From an uncultured Acidobacteriota bacterium (GTDB taxonomy: Bacteria > Acidobacteriota > Vicinamibacteria > Marinacidobacterales > SMYC01): DNA of 49,812 bases. Shown here one piece after another: positions 23,016 to 31,728 of the stretch (its first letter is position 1; each line of letters opens with the position of its first letter). The position numbers and the translations under genes were made by a program. The notes under the pieces are model-generated. The model did no database searches, was not told the DNA's origin, and was given only the letters and a program-made list of their open reading frames with translations. Location of the stretch: assembly GCA_947259165.1 (NCBI GenBank), contig CAMYKY010000013.1, forward strand, positions 1 through 49,812, given 5' to 3'.

Positions 23016-24301
23016 CAGAGTTTCTTCCTGTCCGTTGTCTTGGGCCGTTCCAGGTCAAAGGCCTCGTAGAGCGTGTCGATGCGCAGCTCGCCGAGCGCGC
23101 CCTCGTTGCTCCAGTCGCGGACGTGCCCCATGAGCGGGTGGAGGATCTTGTTGACCACGCTCTCGGTCAACCGGTCCAACTGCTCACGGTCCTCGCGGCA
23201 AAACCGCTTGCGGTGCCGGGATATCTCTTGCGCGCGCACCTGCTCGACGTGCTCGCGGATCCTCTTGATGAGCGGCGTGGCGGTGAGCGAGTTGCGCCAG
23301 GCCGAAAAGCTCTCGAGCTCTTGCTCGACGATCGACTCCGCCTTGGGGATCTCGGCGCGGCGCTTTTCGAGGTTGCGATCGACGAGTACGCCCATGTCGT
23401 CGATGTCGTGCAAAAAAACGCCGTCCATCTCGCCGATGCTGCTCTCGAAATCGCGCGGCACTGCAATATCGATGACGTAGATCGGTCGACCGCCCCGTCG
23501 GCTGAGAATGGGCGCCATCGTCTCCCGACTCACGACCGGTGTCGTCGCGGCGGTGGAGCTGATCACGATATCAGCCGCAGCCAACGATTCATGAAGTCGA
23601 TCGAGCGGCATGGCGCATCCGCCGAGCTCGTTGGCGAGCTCTTCGGCCTTGGAGAAAGTACGGTTCGCGATGACGAGCGACGTGGCGCCTTTTTCGATCA
23701 TGTGTCGGGCGGTGAGGGTGCCCATTTCGCCGACACCGATGAGGAGGACGGTGCGAGATGACAGATCGGCGAAGATCTTGCCTGCGAGCTCAGACGCGGC
23801 ACTCGCGACCGATACGGCTCCAGCGCCAATGGAAGTTTCGTTGCGGGCGCGGCGTCCAACCGCGATTGCGGATTGGAGAATCCGATTGAGCACGAGTCCA
23901 CAAGCGTGGCTTTCGAGGGAGAGCTCATAGGCGCGACGAACTTGGCCGAGGATCTGGGCTTCGCCGAGAACGAGCGAGTCCAACCCGGCCGCTACTCGCA
24001 ACAAGTGTCGTACGGACTCGTTCCTCGTGAGTGTGTATGCGTAGCCGGGGTGGGTGTCGAAGTCGACGTTCTTCCGGCTCCCGATCAGCTTGCGTATGTA
24101 CATCTCGGCCGCGCCGTTGTCGGTCGAGAGCCCATAAAACTCGGTGCGGTTGCAGGTCGATAGCAGGATCGCTTCCGCGAGCGTTGACTCCCGGCGCGCC
24201 AAGGCGAGAACATCGAGAATCTCGTCCTCAGAAAACGCTACCTGCTCGCGCACCTCGACGGGTGCCGTGCGGTGGTTCATCCCAACGACGATGAGATCCA
24301 T
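23015..24301 (-). CDS. hemA: Glutamyl-tRNA reductase
   Basis: NADPH-dependent reduction of glutamyl-tRNA(Glu) to glutamate-1-semialdehyde, the committed step of heme synthesis. From ATG 24301 the protein is 428 residues, as expected; the longer open frame upstream runs antiframe through the membrane gene and is not used. VVGMNHRTAPVEVREQ, the catalytic Cys in LLSTCNRTEFYG, VLGEAQILGQVRRAY, the Rossmann motif VLLIGVGEMGTLTARH and a C-terminal dimerisation helix are visible. It starts two bases after the CcsA-like gene ends. Confidence 0.97.
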   Translation of the reverse strand: MDLIVVGMNHRTAPVEVREQVAFSEDEILDVLALARRESTLAEAILLSTCNRTEFYGLSTDNGAAEMYIRKLIGSRKNVDFDTHPGYAYTLTRNESVRHLLRVAAGLDSLVLGEAQILGQVRRAYELSLESHACGLVLNRILQSAIAVGRRARNETSIGAGAVSVASAASELAGKIFADLSSRTVLLIGVGEMGTLTARHMIEKGATSLVIANRTFSKAEELANELGGCAMPLDRLHESLAAADIVISSTAATTPVVSRETMAPILSRRGGRPIYVIDIAVPRDFESSIGEMDGVFLHDIDDMGVLVDRNLEKRRAEIPKAESIVEQELESFSAWRNSLTATPLIKRIREHVEQVRAQEISRHRKRFCREDREQLDRLTESVVNKILHPLMGHVRDWSNEGALGELRIDTLYEAFDLERPKTTDRKKL

Positions 24302-24303
24302 TG

Positions 24304-25143
24304 TCAGACGAAAGCGTGAAAACGCGTGAACACGAGATTGACGAACACGAGTGAAAACAAAATTACCGCGAACCCGGCGATGGATGTGATCGCGACGTGC
24401 TTCGCCGACCAACCCCAAAATCGTGTCGCGGCGACGCACAGCCCATAGATCAGCCATGCAATGAACGTGATCATGAGCTTGGGATCCCAGCTCCAGTAGG
24501 TTCCATAGACCTCGACGAGTAACAGGATTCCGCCGACCATCGCGACGGTGAGAAAGACGAGGCCCAGGATCGCCGAGCGATACGTGAAGCTCGCCATCAC
24601 TTCCAGGGAGGGGAGTTGTTTGTAGATGAGGCCGAAACGGTGCTTCTTGATGTCGTAAAAGAGCATCAGGTAGACAACGCCATACATCGCCGAGATGGCC
24701 ATTCCCGAATAACCGAGCAGTGCCGTGGAGACGTGAAGCATGAACACCGGATCCCAGAGGAGCGCGCTGAAGCTCTCCGGGGCCTGCACGAAGGCGGACG
24801 AAACGACCTGGAAGAAAAACACGATCCCGATGACGAAAAATCCTGTCGTGCGGACGCCGATGCGCCATTCGATGAGTGTGTAGAGCGCGATCACGGAAAA
24901 CGCGAGAACCGAGCAGGCCTCGAAAACAGTCGCTGCGGGGAAATGATCGTAAGCGACCGTTCGCAGCATGAGATACCAAGCATGCGCTAACACCGAAAAT
25001 CTGAGGAGGTGCTTGGCGGTGCGCTCGGCAAACGGGTCGTTGCGGAAGAACAGGAGCGCGTAGTCGGCCCATAGAAGCGCGTAGAGCGTTGGAAGTACGA
25101 TATTCAGCGCTCTGATAGCGCTATCCATGATTTCGGGTCGCAT
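24304..25143 (-). CDS. CcsA/HemX-like cytochrome c assembly membrane protein
   Basis: 279-residue polytopic protein with about eight membrane helices and the tryptophan-rich WWD-type heme-handling motif, seen as VYGTYWSWDPKLMITFIAWL. This is the CcmC/CcsA/HemX family. Directly upstream of hemA it matches the HemX position, a membrane protein known to influence HemA level; a role in heme delivery for cytochrome c maturation is equally possible. ATG 25143 (MRPEIM) or 25128 (MDSAI) could be the start, neither with a clear ribosome site. The much longer open frame up to 25500 runs through a repeat and is not coding. Confidence 0.85.
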   Translation of the reverse strand: MRPEIMDSAIRALNIVLPTLYALLWADYALLFFRNDPFAERTAKHLLRFSVLAHAWYLMLRTVAYDHFPAATVFEACSVLAFSVIALYTLIEWRIGVRTTGFFVIGIVFFFQVVSSAFVQAPESFSALLWDPVFMLHVSTALLGYSGMAISAMYGVVYLMLFYDIKKHRFGLIYKQLPSLEVMASFTYRSAILGLVFLTVAMVGGILLLVEVYGTYWSWDPKLMITFIAWLIYGLCVAATRFWGWSAKHVAITSIAGFAVILFSLVFVNLVFTRFHAFV

Positions 25144-25202
25144 GTCGACAACCGCACTATAACAATCTAGGTCGATTTGTGTGTCGCCTCGGGAGCGGGA
25201 TG

Positions 25203-25333
25203 CTAGTGTTCGTGTCTCAGAAGTTCGTGACATAAAACTCGGGCCTTTTTGGGGCGCTGCCATCGTGGTGAAGTTCTTGCATTTCGGCCTTTGGCCTATC
25301 CCTCCCCGCGACAAGCTCGCTGGGGAAGGCGGC
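25203..25333 (+). repeat. TIR-element remnant, chimera of families A and B
   Basis: Begins CTAGTGTTCGTGTCTCAGAA, the end of family A, but the interior GCCTATCCCTCCCCGCGACA matches the interior of the family B copy at 9614-9784 (GGCCTATCCCTCCCGCTCGA). No right-hand inverted repeat remains: the sequence runs straight into the start codon of the solute-binding lipoprotein, whose upstream region it therefore forms. Confidence 0.65.
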
Positions 25334-27037
25334 ATGCGACGCGGCCCTTTCTTCTGCGTTCTCATCACTTTCTGGGGCTTGGTTGCGGGGTGCGATTGGG
25401 CGCCTGACAAGGGTGTCGAGCCTGTCCAGGACGACGGCGTGCTACGCGTTGCCATCCCGCGCGAGCCCTCGACGTGGAACCGCTTGCTCGTGACGGACAT
25501 CGTGACTCGAATCGTGACCGATCAGCTTCACGCGCCCCTGATTCGCTTGAATCAACAAACCCAAGAGATGGAGCCAGCGCTCGCGCGATCGTGGGCGTTC
25601 TCGGAAGACGGGAGTGAGCTCGTGTTCCGCTTGCGCGAGGGAGTACGTTTCTCGGACGGGGAGCCGTTCACCGCCGCGGATGTCGTCTTCACGTTCCGCG
25701 TTATGCGAGACCCCAAGGTCGCGAGCCCGCTTAGGGACACGGCCGAGATCGACGGGCAGGCGCTCGTAGCCGAGGCGCTCGGGGAGGCGACGGTTCGTTT
25801 TCGACTCCCGCGGCGAACGGCTACCGTCGAGCGTATTTTCGACAGTATTCGGATTCTCCCCGAGCACCTGCTCGCCGGGAGTCTCGAGGCCGGGACGCTC
25901 GCTAGGGACAGTGGACTCGGTGCTCCCGTCGAGAACGTTGCTGGTCTCGGACCGTTCCGCCTGCTCGAGCACGTCGCTGGCCAGCGTGTCGTGCTGGAGA
26001 AGAACCCTTACTACTTTCGAGCGGACGAGGGGCTTCCGCGGCTTTCGGGAATAGCCTTCGAGGTGTTGCCGGACGAAAGCGCCCAGGTTCTTCGACTCCG
26101 TTCCGGCGAGGTTGATCTTCTTGAGCCCACGGGCCCCGACGTTTTTCGCGAGCTGAGGACGATAGACTCTCCGGCAATCGTTCTGAACGATCTCGGCCCG
26201 AGCATGGTTTCCGAAAGGTTCTGGTTCAACTTGAACCCGGCGAGCCCGATCGATGACTTCAAAAAGGAGTGGTTCAGAGACGTTAGGTTCCGTCGCGCGG
26301 TGTCGCTTGCGATCGACCGGGAGGGCCTTGCGCGCGTTGTTTTTGGCGGCTTGGCCTCACCCGCGATCGGTCCGGTCTCGCCTGCCAATCATTTCTGGAG
26401 AGACGAGGGCCTTGCCGCGACGCAACGCGATCTCGAAAGTTCCCGAGTGTTGTTGGCGGATGCGGGTTTTCGTTGGGACGATGGCAAACTCCACGATCGG
26501 GACGGGAACTGGGTTCGGTTCACGATCGTGACCAACAATGATAATCGTCAGAGGCGGCGCGCAGGGGCGTTCCTGCAGGAGGATCTGAGCCAACTCGGGA
26601 TTGAGGTTGTGCTGGCGCCGATCGACGGCGGTACTCTCTTCGGCGCGGTCACCAACACGTTCGACTATGAGGCGTGCCTGCTCGGATTTGCGCCGTCGGA
26701 CCCGGATCCGTCGGCGGAAATGGCCCTGTGGTTGAGCCATGCGCCGCTTCATCTTTGGCATCCAGCGCAAGCGGAGCCTGCCACGCCGTGGGAAGCCCGC
26801 ATCGACGAGCTCATGGAGTCGCAAATGGGCTCGGTGGATCGCGAGCACCGAAGAGCCTGCTATCACGAGGTGCAGCGCATCGTGGTCGAGCAGCTTCCGA
26901 TTCTCGACCTCGTCGTACCCCACGCTCTTGTCGTGCATAGCGTTCGGTTGCGCGGCGTCCGCTTGACGCCGCTTAGCCATTCCTTGTGGAATAGCGAGGA
27001 GCTTTTCCTGGAAGGTTGGCAATCCAATGCGCCATGA
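25334..27037 (+). CDS. Family 5 solute-binding lipoprotein (peptide/nickel ABC type)
   Basis: 567-residue extracytoplasmic binding protein of the OppA/DppA type. ATG 25334 gives a lipoprotein signal: MRRGPFFC, a hydrophobic stretch and the lipobox LVAGC. The earlier open frame from 25181 comes from repeat sequence. Family landmarks: LARSWAFSEDGSELVFRLRE, GVRFSDGEPFTAADVVFTF, VVLEKNPYYF, DVRFRRAVSLAIDREGL and a C-terminal FDYEACLLGFAPSDPDP. No ABC permease or ATPase genes are next to it, so ligand and transporter are unknown. No promoter was found inside the adjoining repeat. Confidence 0.9.
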   Translation: MRRGPFFCVLITFWGLVAGCDWAPDKGVEPVQDDGVLRVAIPREPSTWNRLLVTDIVTRIVTDQLHAPLIRLNQQTQEMEPALARSWAFSEDGSELVFRLREGVRFSDGEPFTAADVVFTFRVMRDPKVASPLRDTAEIDGQALVAEALGEATVRFRLPRRTATVERIFDSIRILPEHLLAGSLEAGTLARDSGLGAPVENVAGLGPFRLLEHVAGQRVVLEKNPYYFRADEGLPRLSGIAFEVLPDESAQVLRLRSGEVDLLEPTGPDVFRELRTIDSPAIVLNDLGPSMVSERFWFNLNPASPIDDFKKEWFRDVRFRRAVSLAIDREGLARVVFGGLASPAIGPVSPANHFWRDEGLAATQRDLESSRVLLADAGFRWDDGKLHDRDGNWVRFTIVTNNDNRQRRRAGAFLQEDLSQLGIEVVLAPIDGGTLFGAVTNTFDYEACLLGFAPSDPDPSAEMALWLSHAPLHLWHPAQAEPATPWEARIDELMESQMGSVDREHRRACYHEVQRIVVEQLPILDLVVPHALVVHSVRLRGVRLTPLSHSLWNSEELFLEGWQSNAP

Positions 27038-27446
27038 GAGCGTGACGCACGTCACTGATTCGCAGTGGAAGTGGGAGTAGTTTGCACGGGTGACTTGGAG
27101 CTAGAATCTGAGTTCGCGGGGGCGAGGAGGTGAGCCCGGGATCAACGCAAGCGTTGCGGATGGCCCCATGGTAAAGCGGTGAAGAACACGCGATTCTATT
27201 TTTCCTAAATTTCCGTATTTTCCGCTTTGCTCTAGAGTGTCATCTCGACTCGTGAGCTGAACATCCCGCCCCAGTAGTAACTCTCTATCAATCTCAGGCG
27301 CTTGGTGTATTTGCCGACGCGACCTGAATCCCGACAAGAGGAGGTGTCCGATGCGAGGAATTCTTTGGGTTTGACATTTCAATTTGGCAACAAAAAAAAG
27401 TTATTCTTTGTCATGTGTTTCATTCCATATATAAAAGGAGAACACC
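27038..27446. other. Intergenic region with a tiny ORF behind a near-perfect ribosome site
   Basis: No protein gene is credible; a 93-codon minus-strand frame at 27101-27382 shows no family features. AGAGGAGGTG (27338-27347), a near-perfect Shine-Dalgarno, precedes ATG 27351, which opens only seven codons (M-R-G-I-L-W-V) before TGA 27372-27374. It may be a leader peptide or a broken gene start. Downstream the DNA turns strongly AT-rich (TTGACA at 27371, TTGTCA at 27408, TATATAAA at 27428) just before the small peptide gene; no box pair has proper spacing except TTGTCA-N16-TATAAA, which would start at the peptide's ATG. Confidence 0.4.
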
Positions 27447-27536
27447 ATGAATAACGTACAAGAAACCATCGAAATCGTCGAGCTGACCGTTGAAGAGTTG
27501 GAAGAGCGCACCGCCCCGGGTCTCGTCTGGACCTAA
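27447..27536 (+). CDS. Orphan 29-residue acidic peptide, possible RiPP-type precursor
   Basis: Short frame with a good ribosome site (AAAAGGAG, six bases before ATG 27447). The peptide has 29 residues: an N-terminal part MNNVQETIEIVELT, a strongly acidic stretch VEELEER, then TAPGLVWT-stop. Acidic amphipathic leader followed by a short hydrophobic tail with Gly, Pro, Trp and Thr is the general plan of ribosomally made, modified peptide precursors of about 30 residues (MftA and PqqA are that size). No radical-SAM, cyclase or peptidase gene is nearby, so this is only resemblance. The region around it is markedly richer in A and T than its neighbours. It could also be a regulatory leader or a chance frame. 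Confidence 0.45.
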   Translation: MNNVQETIEIVELTVEELEERTAPGLVWT

Positions 27537-27818
27537 TTTTGTTAGTAGTTATTTAATAAGAAATAGATTCTCCCCGCGAAGATTTGAATTCAGGAGGCCA
27601 CTGGGGAGCGGTCTCCTGACCCTCCTTTCCCTCCCAAGTTGGTTTCTATTGACCCTCTCCGAGACATGTGTTAATTTGCTTCCCGTTGGGTTTCTAGATT
27701 TTCAGAAAAAGCGACTCCGGTAAGAGATGGATCAATTTCTTACTCGCACTTTTCTATTTTCTTAAAAAATCTTACCCTAACCCGCAGGTGCCAACCTGCA
27801 GACGAGCCGGAGTCGGAG
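27537..27818. other. AT-rich gap with hairpin between peptide and HD-GYP gene
   Basis: AGGAGGCC (from 27593) pairs with GGTCTCCT (to 27617), a stem of eight pairs with one G-T that may end the peptide transcript, though T-rich bases follow only partly. TTGACC (27649-27654), 17 bases, TAATTT (27672-27677) is a possible promoter for the HD-GYP gene, weak at the -10. No further ORF. Confidence 0.35.
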
Positions 27819-30326
27819 TTGGATTTGTACAAGGGGCCCTTAGGGGTCCGAATCTTCTCCTATACGATAGCTCTGCTCGGGGCGATCACTCTCGGGTGGG
27901 CCACTCTCTCCTTCGACGACTTCCTGTTCAATCTACCCCTCTCGGAAGGGGTCGCGTTCGTGAGTGTGATTGTCGTCGCGTGCGTGAGTGCACGCTGGGT
28001 CGTCCGCGTACCCGGGACCGACAACTACATGGCTGTCGCCGATTCCTTGATGCTCGCGGTAACGATGATTTACGGTCTGGTGGCGGGGATCCTAGCGAAC
28101 GGGTTGTTCTACCTCGTGAGCTATTGGTTTGCGACCCGGCCCATGCGCCGCGATCCTCGCGGAGCACAGCACGTATGGAGAGATGTTCAAGCGGCGTTCA
28201 ATATGGGAGCCGGTGCCCTCTACGCACTGGCTTTCGGAGCGGTCTTTTTCGCCACGCTTCCCGAGGGACCGATCGGCGCTCGCGAGCTCCTCATTCCGGT
28301 GGTACTGATGGCGGGGTCGTATTTTCTCGCCAACAGCTTTCTCACGGACGTTGCCCAAACACTTGCGGGTCGAGGCGAGTTTTGGGACCTGTGGCGACAA
28401 AACCTGCCATTGGTGCCGCTCTACTTTCTAGCCTCCGCGGGCGGAGCCGCCATCGTTTATCTGTTTCATGCGTTCGCGGGGCCGTGGTCGTTCGTGCTCG
28501 CCCTTCCCATACTCATCGTCGCGTACTACGCGCACCTTTTTTACAACGAGAAGTATGAGCAGCTATCGCGGGTCCACAAGCAGACGCTCGAGGCATTCGC
28601 CTTTTGCATCGACGCGATGGAGCTTCACACCGATTTCAAGCACCACACGCACACGCATATCCAGAGGACACAGGTACTGACCCTCGGTCTAGCGCGCGCT
28701 CTCAATGTGGACGAGACGACGTATGAGGGGCTGAGCTATGCGTCGGTTCTTCACGATGTTGGCAAGATCTCGATTCCGTCTTACATCTTGCACAAGCCGA
28801 CTCGGTTGACCGAGCGAGAGTTTCAGAAAATGAGCACGCACCCTGCGGTGGGTGCCCAGATTCTGTCGTCGATCGATTTTCCGTTCCCGGTAGTGGAGAT
28901 CGTGAGACACCATCATGAGAACTGGGACGGTTCGGGCTATCCGGATGGGCTCAAAGGGAACTCGATCCCACTAGGCTCCCGCATTCTCGCGGTGGCCGAT
29001 TGTTACGAAGCGCTGACGGCGCGGCGCGTTTACCGTCGGTCCTTGTCGCGCGACGCCGCGTTGACGATCATGAAGCGAGAGAGAAACCGGTTCGACCCGG
29101 ACGTGTTCGACATATTTCTCGAATCGATTTCGCAGCTCGAGCACGAGCTGAAGTCCATCGAGGTGCGATCGCTCGACGACCCGAGAGAGCACCGCGACCA
29201 GAAGAGAGCTCCCGATATCGTGGGAACTCCCAAGTCCTCGACGCTGAGTAGCTCCATCTCCGAGCCCCAGCAGGAGATCTTCACCCTGTTCGAGATCCTG
29301 CAAAATATTGGTAATTCGCTCTCGCGCCGGGACACGCTGACGATTCTCGCCTCGAAGCTCGAGAAGATCGTTCCGTTCACGACGCTCGTCATTTACCTCG
29401 CGGAAGAGGGAACGGAAGAGCTCAAGCCCGCGCACATCGCCGGCGAGCACAAAGATGCGTTCTCCCAGTTGTCGATCGAAATCGGAACCCGGCTTGCCGG
29501 GTGGGTTGCGGCCAACAACCGTTTCCTCTACAACGTGCACCCTGGGCCCGACACGATGGCGCTACCGGAGGAGATCAAGAGCCTCTACGGCAACTCACTT
29601 TTGGCGCCCCTCGTTCACGAAGACCGGCCTCTCGGGACCATCGCGTTGTATGTCGCCGGCGACGAACGCTACACCGACGATCACATTCGACTGATGGAGA
29701 TCGTCTCGAACCGTGCCTCGATCGCTCTTTTCAACGCCACCCGTTTCGAGGAAACCCAGGAAGACGCTTTTACCGATCGCCTCACCGGTCTTCCTAATTC
29801 CCGTTTTCTCTACATTTTCTTCGAGCAGACGCTCTCCGAGGCGAAACGCTACGGAGAGCCGCTGACCGTGATCGAGCTCGACCTCGACGACTTCAAGTCC
29901 GTCAATGATCGGCACGGCCATCACACGGGCGACCGGTTTCTGAAAGAAGTGGGTCGTATTTTGAAAGGCCACATGCGTGATGCGGACGTGCTCGTGCGCT
30001 ATGCCGGTGACGAGTTCATCGCGATCTTACCGAAGACAACCTATGAGCAAGCGCGTCAGTTCTCCTACCGACTTCAGGATGCGGTGGAGGCGACCGAGCT
30101 TGACGTTGGGATCGGCTCGATGCTCAAAGTCGGCATCTCGCTAGGCCTCGCTTCTTACCCTGCGGCCGGCCAAGACCTGGAATCCCTTCTCATGGCCGCG
30201 GACAAGAACATGTACGAAGACAAGGCCCGCCGTAAGGGCCGAAAACGCGGCGGCGCCGAACCCGACAGCTACCAACCGAGCCTGTTCGAGTCCGAAGAGC
30301 TCCAAAGCCACGGACCGAGTCAGTAG
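27819..30326 (+). CDS. Membrane HD-GYP / GAF / GGDEF cyclic-dinucleotide protein
   Basis: 835-residue signalling protein. An N-terminal membrane module has about seven or eight helices (residues 1-235). An HD-GYP phosphodiesterase domain follows, with HDVGK at 312-316, HHHENWDGSGYPDG and GYP at 373-375. A GAF domain spans about 490-640, and a GGDEF cyclase domain is at the C terminus with its signature as AGDEF (729-733), a variant often active. In NDRHGHHTGD the base-selecting Asp is kept, so c-di-GMP rather than cGAMP is the expected product. Synthesis and breakdown functions are thus joined in one chain. The start is the TTG at 27819: no in-frame ATG occurs until the third helix, and GGAG lies immediately upstream. 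The TAG stop is partly shared with a palindromic element. Confidence 0.9.
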   Translation: MDLYKGPLGVRIFSYTIALLGAITLGWATLSFDDFLFNLPLSEGVAFVSVIVVACVSARWVVRVPGTDNYMAVADSLMLAVTMIYGLVAGILANGLFYLVSYWFATRPMRRDPRGAQHVWRDVQAAFNMGAGALYALAFGAVFFATLPEGPIGARELLIPVVLMAGSYFLANSFLTDVAQTLAGRGEFWDLWRQNLPLVPLYFLASAGGAAIVYLFHAFAGPWSFVLALPILIVAYYAHLFYNEKYEQLSRVHKQTLEAFAFCIDAMELHTDFKHHTHTHIQRTQVLTLGLARALNVDETTYEGLSYASVLHDVGKISIPSYILHKPTRLTEREFQKMSTHPAVGAQILSSIDFPFPVVEIVRHHHENWDGSGYPDGLKGNSIPLGSRILAVADCYEALTARRVYRRSLSRDAALTIMKRERNRFDPDVFDIFLESISQLEHELKSIEVRSLDDPREHRDQKRAPDIVGTPKSSTLSSSISEPQQEIFTLFEILQNIGNSLSRRDTLTILASKLEKIVPFTTLVIYLAEEGTEELKPAHIAGEHKDAFSQLSIEIGTRLAGWVAANNRFLYNVHPGPDTMALPEEIKSLYGNSLLAPLVHEDRPLGTIALYVAGDERYTDDHIRLMEIVSNRASIALFNATRFEETQEDAFTDRLTGLPNSRFLYIFFEQTLSEAKRYGEPLTVIELDLDDFKSVNDRHGHHTGDRFLKEVGRILKGHMRDADVLVRYAGDEFIAILPKTTYEQARQFSYRLQDAVEATELDVGIGSMLKVGISLGLASYPAAGQDLESLLMAADKNMYEDKARRKGRKRGGAEPDSYQPSLFESEELQSHGPSQ

Positions 30327-30521
30327 CGGTATACGGCATAGGGTTCACGGCATACGGCCAGAACCAACGACGTGCCGGTCCAGAGAGTCGAGGCCTTGGG
30401 GTCGACGAAGGCGGTAGGCGAGCTCGCCGTTTCACGGAGTCGCTGATGCGCCATCGAGGTGCAGGCGTGTTCGAAGGGGATGCGTGTTGGACGAACCAGC
30501 AACCGTACGCGGTATACCGCT
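30325..30521. repeat. Palindromic element, family C copy 2
   Basis: 197 bp with ends AGCGGTATACGGC and GCGGTATACCGCT, identical to copy 1 at the tips, but the interior is largely different. Its first two bases are the AG of the HD-GYP stop TAG (30324-30326), and its last base directly precedes the tdk stop (30522-30524). It thus fills this convergent gap exactly. Confidence 0.7.
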
Positions 30522-31142
30522 TCAACTGGCGGAGCGCGGCCGCTTTAGCGAATTAACGATCTCGTCGCGTTTTTGGTCTTCCTCGATAACGGGTTCGAAG
30601 CATCGACGGCATCTCGCCTCGTATGCACCGGCGCCACCGACGACGACTCGGTCCTTGGAGGCGACTAGGCGCTGCGTCTGATTCGCCGGACTCCCGCATC
30701 GCATACAGATTGCCAGGGTCTTGGTGATGTATTCGGCGACCGCCAAAAGTTGAGGCATCGGCTCGAACGGCTTTCCGAGGAAGTCGGTATCGAGTCCCGC
30801 AATGATCACGCGCTTTCCGGAATTGGCCAGTTGGATGCAGACGTCGACGAGGGAGTTGTCGAAAAACTGCCCTTCGTCGATGCCGATGACTTCCGTCCGG
30901 GGATTCAACTTGTCGACGATTTCGTTCGGGAGCTCGACGAGCTCGGCATCGATGCGCATATCGCTGTGCGAGACGATGTGCTCTTGGCTATAGCGGCCGT
31001 CGACGATGGGCTTGAAGATTTGAACGCGCTGGCGGGCGATCTGTGCACGGCGCAAACGGCGGATGAGCTCCTCGCTCTTGCCGCTGAACATACTGCCGGT
31101 GATCACTTCGATGCACCCGGGGTGAGAACGAAAAACATCCAT
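30522..31142 (-). CDS. tdk: Thymidine kinase
   Basis: Type II thymidine kinase, 206 residues, phosphorylating thymidine for salvage. P-loop [23 protein letters not shown] with the catalytic Glu, [15 protein letters not shown] lasso region, and zinc-binding CMRCG and CRRCF pairs. It is the last gene of the barrel-GHMP-NTPase-tdk series, ten bases after the NTPase gene. Together with the NTPase this gives the operon a nucleotide-pool theme. Confidence 0.96.
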   Translation of the reverse strand: MDVFRSHPGCIEVITGSMFSGKSEELIRRLRRAQIARQRVQIFKPIVDGRYSQEHIVSHSDMRIDAELVELPNEIVDKLNPRTEVIGIDEGQFFDNSLVDVCIQLANSGKRVIIAGLDTDFLGKPFEPMPQLLAVAEYITKTLAICMRCGSPANQTQRLVASKDRVVVGGAGAYEARCRRCFEPVIEEDQKRDEIVNSLKRPRSAS

Positions 31143-31152
31143 AATTTAGTAG

Positions 31153-31728
31153 CTACTCTATCGAATACGCTCTTGCATTATAGAACGGAGCGAGGGCATG
31201 CAACATCGAGCGGACGAAGGCCTCCTCACGCGTCACCATTCCATTCGTGAGAACGCCAAACGTGCCCTCGTGGCCGGCGACGTCCTGCCTTTCGAAAAAA
31301 CGGTCGGCGGCCGGGCCGAGATCGAGCCCTCGTTCGACAACGGCCGCGGCGAGCTCGTCCGGGAGGGGAACGCGGCCGCTGCCTCCGAAGAAGCCGCGGA
31401 TGCCGTCGGTCGCAAATGCCCAGGCCTCGAGAAAAACGACTCGCCCTTCAGCCGCGACGCCGCCCTCGAGTCCGATGCTCAGCGACGGCTCGAAGCCTTC
31501 GTTTTGCAGCGCGATGCGAGCATTGTGCGCTCGATTCCGGGCGCCGTGCATGGTTTCTTCGGTGGTCGCTGGCGTCGGAGGCGCACCCGAGGCTACCTGG
31601 CGTGGCTCCAGCCGCAGCTCGCCTGCAAGAAAGCCCGGAAAGCGTGATCGGAGTTGGCCTATCGCGCTTTCCACTGCCTGAACCTTGGGTTGCCGGGTCG
31701 TCCCGATGGCGACGATGGCGCTGGTCAT
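31153..31728 (-). CDS. Non-canonical purine NTPase (YjjX-type ITP/XTP phosphatase)
   Basis: 191 residues from ATG 31728, which overlaps the TGA of the GHMP kinase gene (ATGA). The longer upstream frame runs antiframe through that gene. VAIGTTRQPKVQAVESAI, the family core SIGLEGGVAAEGRVVFLEAW and GFGS-like GFFGGSGRVPLP, and DLGPAADRFF fit the inosine/xanthosine triphosphatase YjjX/NTPase group, which removes oxidised or deaminated purine nucleotides. Its neighbour tdk also acts on nucleotides. Confidence 0.83.
   Translation of the reverse strand: MTSAIVAIGTTRQPKVQAVESAIGQLRSRFPGFLAGELRLEPRQVASGAPPTPATTEETMHGARNRAHNARIALQNEGFEPSLSIGLEGGVAAEGRVVFLEAWAFATDGIRGFFGGSGRVPLPDELAAAVVERGLDLGPAADRFFERQDVAGHEGTFGVLTNGMVTREEAFVRSMLHALAPFYNARAYSIE

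Noticed and set aside
27101..27382. 93-codon minus-strand frame between the solute-binding lipoprotein and the small peptide
   Set aside because: No ribosome site, no recognisable domain, and it crosses the AGGAGGTG site and AT-rich promoter region.
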